Source: Limnephilus marmoratus (taxonomy: Eukaryota; Arthropoda; Insecta; Trichoptera; Limnephilidae). From it: a DNA stretch of 64,000 bases. The notes beneath the pieces are model-generated. The model ran no database searches, was not told where the DNA came from, and was given only the letters and a program-made list of their open reading frames with translations. The position numbers and the translations under genes were made by a program. Shown here in pieces: positions 1-9,866 of this stretch. The stretch covers positions 36,987,019 to 37,051,018 of the forward strand of contig OU862920.1 in the NCBI GenBank assembly GCA_917880885.1, given 5' to 3'. The first letter of the stretch is position 1. The number at the start of each line of letters is the position of its first letter.

Positions 1-133
1 CGCGCGGCAGTCCGGGACTGCCGCCCGCCTGGCCGCGTAGCGCAAGCGTGGACACCATCGGCGGCCGCTGCGGTTTGTTATCCAGGATGCGCTCGATTTC
101 GGTCATGATCGCCGGGGAGAGTTGTGGCAGAAT
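1..133 (-). CDS. Hk: Hyperkinetic (Kv channel beta subunit), C-terminal exon, cut by window edge
   Basis: The minus strand has an acceptor (ctttag, AG at 135-134) followed by an open frame beginning ILPQLSPAIMTEIERIL, then LDNKPQRPPMVSTLALRGQ. This is the C-terminal end of the Kv-beta aldo-keto reductase fold; the PPM-STLALR ending is the one I recall for insect Hk. The exon starts in phase 0, exactly as required by the preceding exon, which ends after Gln at 270. No stop is reached before base 1, so the tail continues to the left. The exon is much richer in G and C than the surrounding introns. Kv-beta subunits bind the cytoplasmic T1 domain of Shaker-type channels and tune gating and surface expression, possibly according to NADP(H) redox state. 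Confidence 0.93.
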   Translation of the reverse strand, partial: MLPQLSPAIMTEIERILDNKPQRPPMVSTLALRGQAGGSPGLPR

Positions 134-269
134 CTAAAGACGAAATCACAATAAATTAATCCATAGAATAGTAGCTATATATTACAAATACAAACAATGT
201 CCAAATTAGTTTGTTTTATATATTAGATCTTCAAGCAGAATCACGATTAGTCAAATAGAATATTCTTAC

Positions 270-385
270 TTGTAGTGAGTGAATGTTTTCGTATAGTTGG
301 TCGACTGTGACGGCTCCTAGCAGGAGGCAGTGGACTGATTCGTTTTTGAGGCACCAAGCGACAGCGAGTTGTGAGACTGTACAAT
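270..385 (-). CDS. Hk: Hyperkinetic exon: cofactor-binding C-terminal part of the AKR barrel
   Basis: The acceptor is tgcag (AG at 387-386) and the donor is gtaag (GT at 269-268). The exon begins with two bases that complete an Asn codon with the last base of the upstream exon. It then reads [19 protein letters not shown] followed by [19 protein letters not shown]. This corresponds to the Kv-beta segment ending in the NADPH-contacting Q-x-x-E-N motif; Gln, Glu and Asn are all present in DQLYEN. It ends in phase 0. Length 116 nt. The intron on its right (386-1836) carries a 69-bp tandem array and a MITE. Confidence 0.95.
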
Positions 386-544
386 CTGCAAAAAATACAA
401 TCACATAAAAAATTTTAATCTTCAAAAATAATAACAATGGTAGGTATACATTCGTATTTGGTGCATGCGTGGTGTATATTTTGTATGGCTATGTTAAAAA
501 TGAGAAGATCCAGAGAGAATGCAAGGTTGGTGTAAGCACAATAG

Positions 545-945
545 TTTGGATAAAGAAAGGAATTGTTTGGTCATGTAGAACGGACGAACAAAGAAAGGTG
601 AAGAATAACCATTAAAAGATAAAGAAAGGAATGGTTTGGTCGTGTAGAACGGATGAACAAAGAAAGGTGAAGAATAACCATTAAAAGATAAAGAAAGGAA
701 TTGTTTGGTCGTGTAGAACGGATGAACAAAGAAAGGTGAAGAATAACCATTAAAAGATAAAGAAAGGAATGGTTTGGTCGTGTAGAACGGATGAACAAAG
801 AAAGGTGAAGAATAACTATTGAAAGATAAATAAAGGAATGGTTTGGTCGTGTAGAATGGGTGAACAAAGAAAGGTGAAGAATAACTATTAAAAGATAAAG
901 AAAGGAATGGTTTGGTCGTGTAGAACGGATGAACAAAGAAAGGTG
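545..945 (+). repeat. 69-bp tandem array (about 5.6 units) derived from a reverse transcriptase tail
   Basis: Start points of the unit aatKgtttggtc lie at 561, 630, 699, 768, 837 and 906, an exact 69-bp period. In frame each unit reads WFGRVERMNKER followed by a stop. W-F-G-H-V-E-R-M is the well-known conserved motif at the C-terminus of many insect non-LTR reverse transcriptases. The array therefore arose by amplification of a retrotransposon fragment inside an Hk intron. The 23-codon period leaves long frames open on both strands, but these are not genes. Confidence 0.9.
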
Positions 946-1098
946 TTTAAGGTGTTTAAGGAATATATTAACATACCACGATTAACATACCACGTTAAAG
1001 ATAGTAAAAGCTCGGGGACGCTAGATGAAGATATGGTACTTCAATGGAATCAAATACTTGAGTCGGGCCATGTCAAGAGTCAGAAAAACAGAATAGTA

Positions 1099-1480
1099 TA
1101 CAGTATGTTAAGGGACGTACTTGACTTACTTTAACCAGTGATTCCTGACATTATTTGGAGTAAAAAATGTTAATGAAATTTTGGTCTCCGGTGACATTTT
1201 AGATGTTCTTTTTTTTTTTCTACAAAAACATAAAAATGGTAGTTGTTGAACAGTTGGAGGTGGGGTAAGGGGTTCGTCGGATACCCGGCTGAGTGACCAG
1301 TGACGACATGCGGAAGAAATTTTTTTTTGTTTGATTTTGAAGAAAAAAATTTTGAAAAAAAAAAAGTCGTCAAAAAAAGTCACCGGAAACCAAAATTTCA
1401 TTTACATTCTTTACTCCAAATAATGTCAAGAATAATTTGGTTAAAGTAAGTCAAGTACGTCCCTTAACACCCTGTATATG
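1099..1480. mobile_element. MITE with about 100-bp terminal inverted repeats
   Basis: The left end ACAGTATGTTAAGGGACG and the right end (reverse complement ACAGGGTGTTAAGGGACG) begin inverted repeats that continue for about 100 bp through gtacttgacttactttaacc and the CCGGTGAC segment. TA flanks both sides, as for Tc1/mariner-type MITEs. No coding capacity. It interrupts retrotransposon remnant sequence: the array at 545-945 lies to its left, and a decayed NEMSVC-DRAV-like segment at about 1498-1540 lies to its right. Confidence 0.8.
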
Positions 1481-1836
1481 AGACAATATATTAATGTCAA
1501 CGAAATGAGTGTGTGTTGAGATAGAGCTGTGTAGCGGTTTGTCGTGCATACGCGTGATGGTTAATTACTTAGTTTATGTTTTGTGTCCTTTTTAAAGTGA
1601 TGTAATTAAAAGACGTAGCTAAAGCCATTTCAAGCACTAATTTGATTCTGATTATTGATCTCTTACAAACTGCCGCTTTTGGGACACTCTTTCAAAATTG
1701 GCAGAAACCCTCAGTATCAATACACTGTATCTTTTATAAATATTAAATGATTTTATGGCTTATGAGTGGTGTTAAGATAAGAAAAAACATTTCAATAACT
1801 AATTTACCCAAATCAAATGATTTTCACGTAACTTAC

Positions 1837-1939
1837 TTAGCCCTGATGCCATTTCTGATATGTCACGTAGTTTTTCCGTGTGACGCCGGACATCCTCTGC
1901 GGCAGTTTGACCTCGTTCTCTGGCTGCAGTAGCGCACGC
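1837..1939 (-). CDS. Hk: Hyperkinetic exon: helical segment before the last barrel strand
   Basis: The acceptor is tttttacag (AG at 1941-1940) and the donor gtaagt (1836-1831) is a perfect consensus. The 103-nt exon starts in phase 0 and ends with one base. It encodes ACATAARERGQTAAEDVRR then HTEKLRDISEMASGL. This matches the Kv-beta helix 'R-x-x-x-(K/E)-L-(R/K)-x-L-x-x-(I/L)-A' that precedes the 'LGC(T/S)-x-x-QL(A/S)IAW' strand. In this gene the usual Gly-Cys becomes Asn-Cys at the splice junction. Identification is secure because both junction phases agree with the flanking exons. Confidence 0.92.
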
Positions 1940-2013
1940 CTGTAAAAAGCAAGGGGTTAAGGAGGTACTGGGGAAAATAGGGTAATTTAATAATTATAAT
2001 GGCTTGTATATAC

Positions 2014-2210
2014 CTCTCCTGAGTTAGCGTTGGGGTTTGCGTTAGCGTTCGTATTTGCGTTCGTGTTTGCAATTGCATTTGCGTTTGCAGTTTCGTCTTC
2101 GGCCCAACTAAATGAGCTGTATTTTCGGTTGAATCGTGATCTTGCAAATATGCTGGGGATGTCTTCGCGGTTGCCTTTGCCGCTTGTTATGGCGGACCAT
2201 ACCATCAACC
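2014..2210 (-). CDS. Hk: Hyperkinetic exon with an Asn-Ala repeat insert
   Basis: The acceptor is cccttttcttcag-like (AG at 2212-2211) and the donor is gtatat (2013-2012). The exon begins with two bases completing Gly and reads LMVWSAITSGKGNREDIPS. The Trp-Ser of VWS is the Kv-beta cofactor-site W-S of the W-S-P-L motif; Pro-Leu is replaced by Ala-Ile. It continues through SFSWAEDETANANAIANT to NSGE. The last 25 or so residues are a low-complexity Asn/Ala repeat encoded by a hexanucleotide-like gcaaac/aacgca array. The equivalent fly region (SFSWTEDEINRNA, from memory) is not a repeat. The exon ends in phase 0. In the aldo-keto reductase fold this region is a surface loop, so an expansion may be tolerated. 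Confidence 0.9.
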
Positions 2211-2884
2211 CTGAAGAAAGGGAATAATATACAATTTAATACACGTATTTGGGGTTTACAAAATTTATCTTATTAAATCATAATGAAGTTGATTTAATGC
2301 ACCTTTGAATTTCGTTCCCAGTACTGAATATTTTAGGTGGCTTGGAGGTGAAGAAGTATTTAAAAGTTTTCAATGCAGAATGCAACCCAGTAAACATGTT
2401 ATTGTTACTACGTATATAAATATGTACTTATATTCAAGTATTTTGAACTGTTTGCTATCCCACTAAACTACAAAAGAAATAAATAAATTTGCTCCGACGT
2501 TATTCAGATTCCTTAGAGATCGTTAGAAAGATATCGGAAAAAATAAAAACCTCGTAGAATAATGTGAGGAGATTGATGTTTACGTTAAGGACGGTTTTAG
2601 AATAGCCTTCCAACTAAGCCTTTACACCATCGCTTTTGCTCGAATATTTCTAGCGACCTCCGATTCCCCAACCACACGATTTAACTCGTGTATAACATTT
2701 ACTTTAGCCAACAATTGACCCGATTTTTTTAACGAATCGAAAAGTTGCATTGATTTCCAAAGTTCCGTTTTCCCCAAAATTTAAAACTCACCTAATAAGT
2801 GGCAAAAACCCTTTTTTTAAAAGTCATGTTCCTCTGCGTGAGAACAATCTTGTTATAAAAACTCAGTTAAACAAATAGATTTTC

Positions 2885-3295
2885 TATTTCGCAGGCGGGT
2901 AAGGATACCTCCGCCCCGGGGATAATACCTCTGCCACAGGTCACCTCAAATGGTTCGCTATGTATGGTGACTCAGTAGGGGTGTCCGAGTCTTGGCGGTG
3001 GACGCGTCTACCCACCAACTGCGTGGCCGTGGTAGACCCTTTGACTTCTTCAGCCGTACTCTCTCGGACATTGCCTTGGGAGGGGTGGATTCATACGTCC
3101 GTCATTCCTGGACACACTGACCACCAGATTCCTACCCATTAATACCTAATACCCTTTTCCTTCCCAGAACTTCCACTTCTTTCTTTCCTAAATAGACCTT
3201 CCATACAACATCTCCAAAGATGTCGTAGGCCCTGAGAGGAATTATTTTCCTTAAGGTCTCCTGTGTGGAGCTAATGTAAAAAATATATGTGTATC
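2885..3295 (+). mobile_element. P-family interspersed repeat, copy 1
   Basis: Shares with copies at 32990, 44935 and 46680 (inverted) the order: CTCTGCCACAGGTCACCTC near the 5' end, a GGTGACTCAGTAGGGGTG segment, GGATTCATACGTCCGTCA, ACTGACCACCAGATTCCTAC, and a 3' end CTGTGTGGAGCTAATGTAAA followed by an A/T-rich tail. No reading frame is shared between copies. The class is unknown; a SINE-like or non-autonomous element is possible. Confidence 0.7.
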
Positions 3296-3668
3296 GACGG
3301 TTCCGAAGAACAATATCGGATGTGTGATTTTGTAGTTTAGCAGCAGATCTTTTTAAAGTTTCGTTTATGCAGATTTACTGTTTTTGACATTTTGCAATTC
3401 ATTTAACTTCATTTAAAATTCCAAAAATACGGACATTTAAATCAAAAAAATAAAACAATGAATCAGCCAACACAGCAATTTTGAATTTATAGCAGATCCG
3501 ACATGTTTCTTCGGGACCATCGATATATACATATATGATATAGGCCATGGGAAGATTTATTTACTTCAGAGCCTCCTGTGTAAAGCTAATGGAAAGGGTA
3601 TATAAAATAACAACCCAATCAGTCAAAGGATTATGATTACAAAAAATAACAAATAATGAAGTGCCTAC

Positions 3669-3801
3669 CGACGCCAATTTTGTTATACATTTCGGGCATG
3701 TATAGTTCCGCTTTCTCTCTGCAGAACATGTGGTACTCGGTCTGTTCCATTATGGGTGTGATACAATTAAACTGCCGGCAATTTGTATAGGCTTCCATCA
3801 C
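3669..3801 (-). CDS. Hk: Hyperkinetic exon: ITPIMEQTEYHMFCRE segment
   Basis: The acceptor is tatttcag (AG at 3803-3802) and the donor is gtaggc (3668-3667). It starts in phase 0 and encodes VMEAYTNCRQFNCITPIME, then QTEYHMFCREKAELYMPEM, YNKIGVG. This is one of the most conserved Kv-beta stretches. It includes the Gln of the E-Q-x-E-Y-H motif that packs against the nicotinamide ring in mammalian Kv-beta2. The single leftover base joins the next exon to make Gly. Length 133 nt. Confidence 0.96.
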
Positions 3802-3904
3802 CTGAAATAGGCCATAATTACTTTACATAATCAAACACAGCACCTATTATATGTACAATAAATTGTAATAACTAAAATCGAGTAACCCTGTTGGTTAGGC
3901 CTAC

Positions 3905-3984
3905 CTCCGCTGGTGACCACCGCGCTGTTCCCCAGTACATAGCCCAGCCTTTGTTTATTATGTACGTCATCGCACGAACTATTT
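3905..3984 (-). CDS. Hk: Hyperkinetic exon: WGTARWS cofactor motif
   Basis: The acceptor is aatttcag (AG at 3986-3985) and the donor is gtaggc (3904-3903). The two leading bases complete Glu with the upstream exon, followed by IVRAMTYIINKGWAMYWGTA and RWSPAE. The W-G-T-(S/A)-R-W-S motif contributes Arg and Ser or Ala contacts to the NADPH in Kv-beta proteins. The exon is 80 nt and is separated from the next by a 103-nt intron (3802-3904), the second shortest in the visible gene after the 74-nt intron at 1940-2013. Confidence 0.96.
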
Positions 3985-4688
3985 CTGAAATTTCACACAA
4001 TATCAAGTAACACTGCAAATCGCACGATATCATTTTTAAAGAAGTAGACCAAACCCAAAACTCACGGTAAAGTGCATTTTAAGAACAAAATTTTCAATGA
4101 TAAGTTGGACTGATAATTTATTTAAAAATGTTTTTTGTGAATTGTTTTTATGTTTAATTCCTATATAGAACTCCATTTAATTTTTTTAAATTAAATTAAA
4201 TAAAGTTATTGTTTTTAATAAAGTTCTTCAAGTAATTTGGTTGTTATATTTGGGACAGCTGTTTCGGCTTACAAGGCAATGTTCAAACTGTGGTTAAACG
4301 GCTTTGAGACGAATTGATTATATGATTCTTAATTTCAAGGTTTGATCGTGTCTAAATTGATTTATTACCGATTAAATTATTGGTGGCTTTTTTATAGCAG
4401 AAAAACATTTTTAACATTTTCAGAAATTAGAAAAAAGTGCATTTCACTACGAAACAATGTTATTAAAAATATTAAAAAATCTGAAATAAAGGATGTGGTG
4501 AAATTTTTTTCTGTTTGTGAAAGTTTTTTTCCTCCTAGTGGGCTAGGGAGTAGATAGATTATGAAACAGCTTTATTGTTTTTAGGTCCATAAAATTGGAA
4601 TGTACTTTGTTAATCATTGATTTTGTACCACCTCACTATCTGAGTTTTGAGATAAGGCCAATCCTTTTTCTGTATTATAATGTGTTAC

Positions 4689-4816
4689 CTTCCATCGGAC
4701 ACATGTGATCTACTTTGTGAACGATGACGATATCTATGTAGCCTATGTTCAACCTCTCCAATGAGGCTTTCACGCTCTCGATTATATGCTTGCGCGAGAG
4801 GCCCCTCTCGTCAGAC
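4689..4816 (-). CDS. Hk: Hyperkinetic exon: [11 protein letters not shown] segment
   Basis: The acceptor is ctccgaag (AG at 4818-4817) and the donor is gtaaca (4688-4687). One leading base completes Lys; then [42 protein letters not shown]. The [11 protein letters not shown] signature is diagnostic of Kv-beta. The catalytic Asn of mammalian Kv-beta2 (in F-A-N-R) aligns with His in I-V-H-K here, as I recall for fly Hk. This suggests altered or lost oxidoreductase chemistry. Confidence 0.96.
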
Positions 4817-5365
4817 CTTCGGAGAAAGAGTAAAACGTTTCACGTTAATAATGTATTTTTTGGATGAAAATACATAAATATCGCACATCCCGTAGTAAAG
4901 TGTCGTAAGTAAAAGTGTTCTATTTTACATTTTATATCTGAAAAGTAAAGTGAATGTGAGATTATCTATGCCCCACAAAAAACATAGTTAAGTTAGATCA
5001 CTCCATCTCTGCAAGATGTAACTAGTATCTCTTTTCGACGGGACCGTGAAATTAACTTGACTTACGACACTTTTCTACGAGATGTGCGATGAGTTTTTAT
5101 TCTGAAATATTGGATAATATATACATATATGTGTACTATCAGTAACGCACAACGCAAATGAGAATTTGTTGGAAACCGAGAGTAAGGTAAGGTTGTTTAC
5201 TTAATTTCATTATTTTACTATCCTTTAACCTATCCTTCCCCCCCATCCAACATTTCATTTATATTAGAATCCCACTAGCTACTTATAATAGTTAGTAGTT
5301 AAACTCGTATATTAAAATCTAACACATGCTATTATTCATTTATTCGTGTAAATATCACGTAAGAG

Positions 5366-5572
5366 TCTAGGTGTTCAAACCTAGGTGCCTAGAATGCCTA
5401 GGTGTTCAAACCTAGGTGCCTAGAATACCTAGGTTTTCAAACCTAGGTGCCTAGAATGCCTAGGTGTTCAAACCTAGGTGCCTAGAATGCCTAGGTGTTC
5501 AAACCTAGGTGCCTAGAATACCTAGGTGTTCAAACCTAGGTGCCTAGAATGCCTAGGTGTTCAAACCTCAGT
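5366..5572. repeat. 31-bp tandem array (about 6.6 units) rich in CCTAGG palindromes
   Basis: Units start at 5367, 5398, 5429, 5460, 5491, 5522 and 5553. Each contains cctaggtgttcaaacctagg, itself an imperfect inverted repeat, then tgcctagaat. Variation is limited to single bases (gcc/acc; tgttc/ttttc). It lies in an Hk intron. Confidence 0.95.
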
Positions 5573-6425
5573 TACATTTAAAATCGTAACTTATTAAAGC
5601 TTCACCTCTATTTTATTTGTTTTTACATTGAAACGGTTCCTATTAACCGACGATGAATACCCGACAACAGTTTTTAAAAATTGAAGAAGGATTTTTGAAC
5701 AGCTTTAACAGGATTATAACATTTAGGTTCTTACATTTAATAAAACCGGCGCGCGGCACAACCATCCTTAACACAAAAGGGTTCCTCGATTTAAAGAATT
5801 AATAACTCAAATTATGTAACATAATCGGATCACCGTCGTCCCCAGCACAGCTGTGGTCCAATAAGAAAACTCGCCTGGAAACCGTGCAAAGCGTTGCCAC
5901 TAAAATGCAAGGCGATTAATTAATAGTTTACTGGCAAGGTAAACAGCAATTAAAATCGACTTATTACTTGAAAGGAAATAATGAAAGGTTTTTACGTAAA
6001 GAAAATAATTATTTCAGAAGGGAATAAGTATTTTCGTGACAGAGCTTAAGCGTCATGTTTAATGATCATAAAAAATTACCCAATCGCTGACGGTTAGAAA
6101 ATCAGCAGTTAAAGAGGACTATTTAAGTTAATTGATTAATGAATAATTTCGCTGATTTAATGATATCAAATGTTACAGGGGCTTGAACAATAACTAAGTC
6201 TTACTGCCTGAAGCCAGATGTCAAATTGGAGAACGTTGTGACGTGAAAGAAAATATGACAGGGGAGGAGACTGCAGAAAAAACGAATATTGAGAAACCCA
6301 TCGGTATATAATATGTAGATAACAAACATGTCTAAAGCATATTGAAAGATGAAGGAATTATTGTATCTCACAAGGGTGATACTGATAGCAGTGAGGGCCT
6401 ATAAGATATAATATGAAAACATTAC

Positions 6426-6522
6426 TTGGTGCTCCAGTAGATCTTGGTGGTGATGATAATGCTGGCCCGTTTGTAATTCCTGCGGTGGAGGATCTTCCCG
6501 AGTTCAGTCTCCGCACGCGTAC
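6426..6522 (-). CDS. Hk: Hyperkinetic exon: catalytic lysine segment ITTKIYWSTK
   Basis: The acceptor is cccttctag (AG at 6524-6523) and the donor is gtaatg (6425-6424). Two leading bases complete Gly, then TRAETELGKILHRRNYKRA and SIIITTKIYWST, leaving two bases of the next Lys codon. The Lys in T-T-K-I-(Y/F)-W is the conserved aldo-keto reductase lysine. A 5.1-kb intron follows on the right (6523-11630), carrying MITEs, a perfect hairpin and R-family copies. Confidence 0.95.
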
Positions 6523-6669
6523 CTAGAAGGGTTAACAACGTTGGGTACCTTCACTGGTGAATTCCGGAAGTTGCTCCGCTCTTCCAAAGAACTTCTCACG
6601 CTCACCAACAACTCAACCAACAATAATGTGTAACGGATAATAACATTAACTTATTACTATTACACCCAT

Positions 6670-6922
6670 GAGCGTAGCCACGGTGGGGCAAGGTGGGGCG
6701 TTTGCCCCTCCCTGACTGGCCGATGCACGAACTTTTGGATTGTTGACCGAGTCACGTTTTCAATTTTACAGCACTTCATAGGATGGTTTATCCTTCTTCG
6801 GTTCATATTCTTTATATTCATAGAGCCTAAAGCATGAATTTGTTGTAGAAGTCCTTTTTCAGTACCTACTCTAGATTTTTATTTTTCGCCCCACCATAAA
6901 TAGAAATCTGGCTACGCTAATG
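6670..6922. mobile_element. MITE-like element with GCGTAGCCA ends
   Basis: The left end GAGCGTAGCCACGGTGGGGC and the right end (reverse complement TAGCGTAGCCAGATTTC) form short terminal inverted repeats. A subterminal GTGGGGC is repeated near both ends. There is no reading frame. Ends of this kind are typical of small DNA-transposon derivatives; no clear target duplication was seen. Confidence 0.55.
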
Positions 6923-7059
6923 ATATTGCCTACCTACAAATTAAGAGTCTTTTAAGTAACTCTTAAATGTCTGAAGTTAGAATATTGTAAACTGGTAAGT
7001 TATCCTGAAGCGAAATGTTAATTTAGATTGAAGTAGAAAGTTATATGTGTATATATAAC

Positions 7060-7111
7060 GTTGATTTCAGAGCTTTGTAAACATACATGTTTACAAAGCT
7101 CTGAAATCAAC
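7060..7111. repeat. Perfect 25-bp inverted repeat with a 2-nt spacer
   Basis: Arms 7060-7084 and 7087-7111 are exactly complementary around the dinucleotide AC. The arm begins gttgatttcagagctttgta. It lies in a long Hk intron. No such hairpin occurs in neighbouring DNA. It could be a minimal MITE or hairpin-forming insertion. Confidence 0.95.
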
Positions 7112-8429
7112 TTTTCTCGACCTTCCTTAAGTACAAATACATCAAGTTCATTAAATCTGCAAAAGATCACAAAATGTCAGTTTTTTTAAAATTTTTTTAA
7201 TAATAATTATAAAATGTAATAGATTTTCAGAAGATTTTATAGTTTACGGTAAAATACTTTTAATATTGGGTTTCAGCATTATTTTTGCAAAGTAAGTAAA
7301 TGAATTCTGTAGAAAATTGATAGGTACATTTCGATACTAATCAACTATTGTGCGAAAATGCAGAGCAATTAACATGGCAACTGCAAAACAATGAAGCCAT
7401 AATGCCCTAGCAAACAGAATTTGGTAATAACTAGGCCGTAAATATATGTAAATGTATCTAATAGTACCACAACTCTCAGGGTGTGGTCATAAAGATGTAT
7501 GCACAGTATAATAGCAATTATAGTAATATCGATTTTGCGTACGTCTGCCCTGCCAGAGTTTTTTAAAAATAATTGTGGGTAATATAAAACAATAAAGACT
7601 CTCAAAAAAGAAATTGTCTACTAAGACGAAACACTTTCATGTTACGCTATTAATTGTCATTTATTTTATTTGTCGAGTGACAGCAATGGAATTGAATTGA
7701 TAATATTTAAAGATGAACAATAATTTATGTTAGTATTGTCATAAGTGCAGACCATTATAAAAAAATGAGGCATGTCGAGTACATAATTTTTTTTAATGAG
7801 TTTGGAATTTCCTTTATAGCCTTTACCTTTCAGAAAATATTTCAGTTCAAATGGTAAAGTGATAATGGAAAAGCCAGGTAACGTGCTCTGTCAACTTAGT
7901 CTAGAACTAGAACTACAAGTAGTCTAGAACTTTCTGAATTGTCAATTAGTGACGGAATTTCTGTACAGATGTTTGGATTACCATCAGATAAGCAACGAAA
8001 ATATCTCTTAAGTCGAGCTTAAAATACATCCGGCCCTAAGAATAACCGTAGAAGGAGAGATCTTCTTCACTCCATCTTCGACCCTTAGTATTTTAACTAT
8101 TTGGTCAAATCATTGTACCGACAATAATTTATATAGGCATACAAACGAATAGTTAACATAGCCCAGTGGCGGCTCCTGATTCGGTTCATGCGGAGAAATG
8201 AGTTAGTAAAATATGAAGAAAAAAAATGGTTTTGTTAGTGTCTAAGGTTTTAAGAATATTTTTTGACCGAAAATCTTTAGCAATCTGAGAAACAAATCTG
8301 AAAATTTCGGAAAATCTTCATTCTGTGAAAAAAAATATATCGTCACACGCGGTAGACGTAAAATTTCAGCCACACAATCTCAATGAATAAGAGCCTTGAA
8401 AACTGAACTCAAAGTACTGTAAGTAAGTA
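7112..8429. other. Intron DNA without recognised features
   Basis: AT-rich sequence inside the 5.1-kb Hk intron. A hAT-like end (cagtggcggctcctgattcg) at 8164-8183 has no partner. No coding frame of interest. Confidence 0.5.
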
Positions 8430-8555
8430 AGGTTTCATACTGTCTCATTCTCTTGCAGGCTAAATCCTATAGATGTATATGTTTGTCTCTTTTTCGTTTC
8501 ATTGAGTTTCAAATCACAATGGTGCTATAGAAGTTTCATTAAAAAAATCTCGTTG
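8430..8555 (+). mobile_element. R-family repeat, partial copy
   Basis: Contains the family core cattctcttgcaggctaaat, tgtttgtctctttttcg, catcgag-like cattgagtttcaaatcac and aatggtgctatagaagttt. The left third of the family consensus is missing. Confidence 0.75.
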
Positions 8556-9727
8556 TTGACTACACCATCATTTCTCATTATTCAATCGACTGCCATAATA
8601 CGGGCACGTGCCTAGTGCGGTAGTCGAAAAATCTGTAAAAACTTTATACACCTAAGTTATTTTTATGAATAAAGAATAGTTTAACAAAAAATCATTAAGA
8701 ACTTTAATGCACAAAAATGAATAATTTTGCTCGATTCTCACCACAATGCGGTCAAGTAAATAGTACCTATCGCTACGAAGGTAAAAGTACGGTTTTCCAT
8801 CCAAGGTCCATGCGATGCAAAACTCATCACGTCGTAATATTAGGTATCTATACTGTAGCGCGATACTTATTAATGATACACAAGAGACACACATCATATT
8901 ATAACATAATTGCAATTTGACGACAGATACGTCAGGAAATAAATTTAGCATACAAATTATATGAACCATGGACAATAAAACAAACTTCCCGTGTAAGCGA
9001 AGTAAATGTTTTGTTAGGAATATTAATTTTATGTCCCTGCATTTTACGGTCGATTTTCGCGACTTGCACGCATTAAGCTATTATGATTTGCCGTATGACA
9101 AGGCACATATGGCGTCGTAAAAACTGAGGTTAATGTTATTTTAGGTACCTGCTACACGAGGCTCTGTCGCTAACTTTGTCTCAATTTCCTTTGGGTCATT
9201 GTATCGCTATTGCTAGTTAGAGCGTAATAAAATAGTTCTTGTTATACCGAAGACTTGACGTTATCGCCGATGACCGACGGCTCGTTTCACATCGACTTTC
9301 AAGCGCATACGGCAAAACTTCATGTGAAAGGTATTTATGATAACCTAAAACAGATCTCTGAAGTTCCGCGGTGTCGGCGTTAAATATTGTATAGGTATAC
9401 CCTAGTATCATATTTAAAAAAAAATCAAGCTACTATTTACATTAAAACATGTAATTCATGCATAACACACTAATTCATAGGTAGATACGTACCATAAGTG
9501 TTTTCTTTTACGTTTACGCTTGAATGTTACGCGGTGAATTAAATATGTTGCGGTTTTCTGGGTGTTGAAGCAGCTCTCGAACTTTTAGCTCTGACGTCAC
9601 GAAAGTTATCATAAAATTCAGTCCAAAAATTATCAATACCTCTCTTATATCTTTTTGGCCAACAATTGCGATAGAAATATTGAGCCAAATCTAATGGTAA
9701 ATATTATAATATGATGATTGCACTATT

Positions 9728-9866
9728 GACAGTTTTGGCTATAGAAGCTCCAGCGTCACTTGGCTTTGGCTTATTTCAGCATATCGCTCAACAGGACTGC
9801 AAAGCGAGCATTATGTTAAAATAGGTCAAGCCAAATAACGCTGGCGCTTCTATAGCTGATTCTGTC
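9728..9866. mobile_element. 139-bp MITE with inverted ends
   Basis: The left end gacagttttggctatagaag and the right end (reverse complement gacagaatcagctatagaag) are inverted repeats that continue through CKCCAGCGT and CTTGGC/GCCAAAT. The centre is AT-rich. No coding capacity. Confidence 0.75.

Noticed and set aside
571..936. Minus-strand 121-codon frame with 23-residue repeats
   Set aside because: It is the shadow of the 69-bp array, whose period is a multiple of three; the array derives from a retrotransposon fragment on the other strand.
5366..5572. Possible CRISPR array
   Set aside because: Units are contiguous tandem repeats without unique spacers, in a eukaryotic intron.
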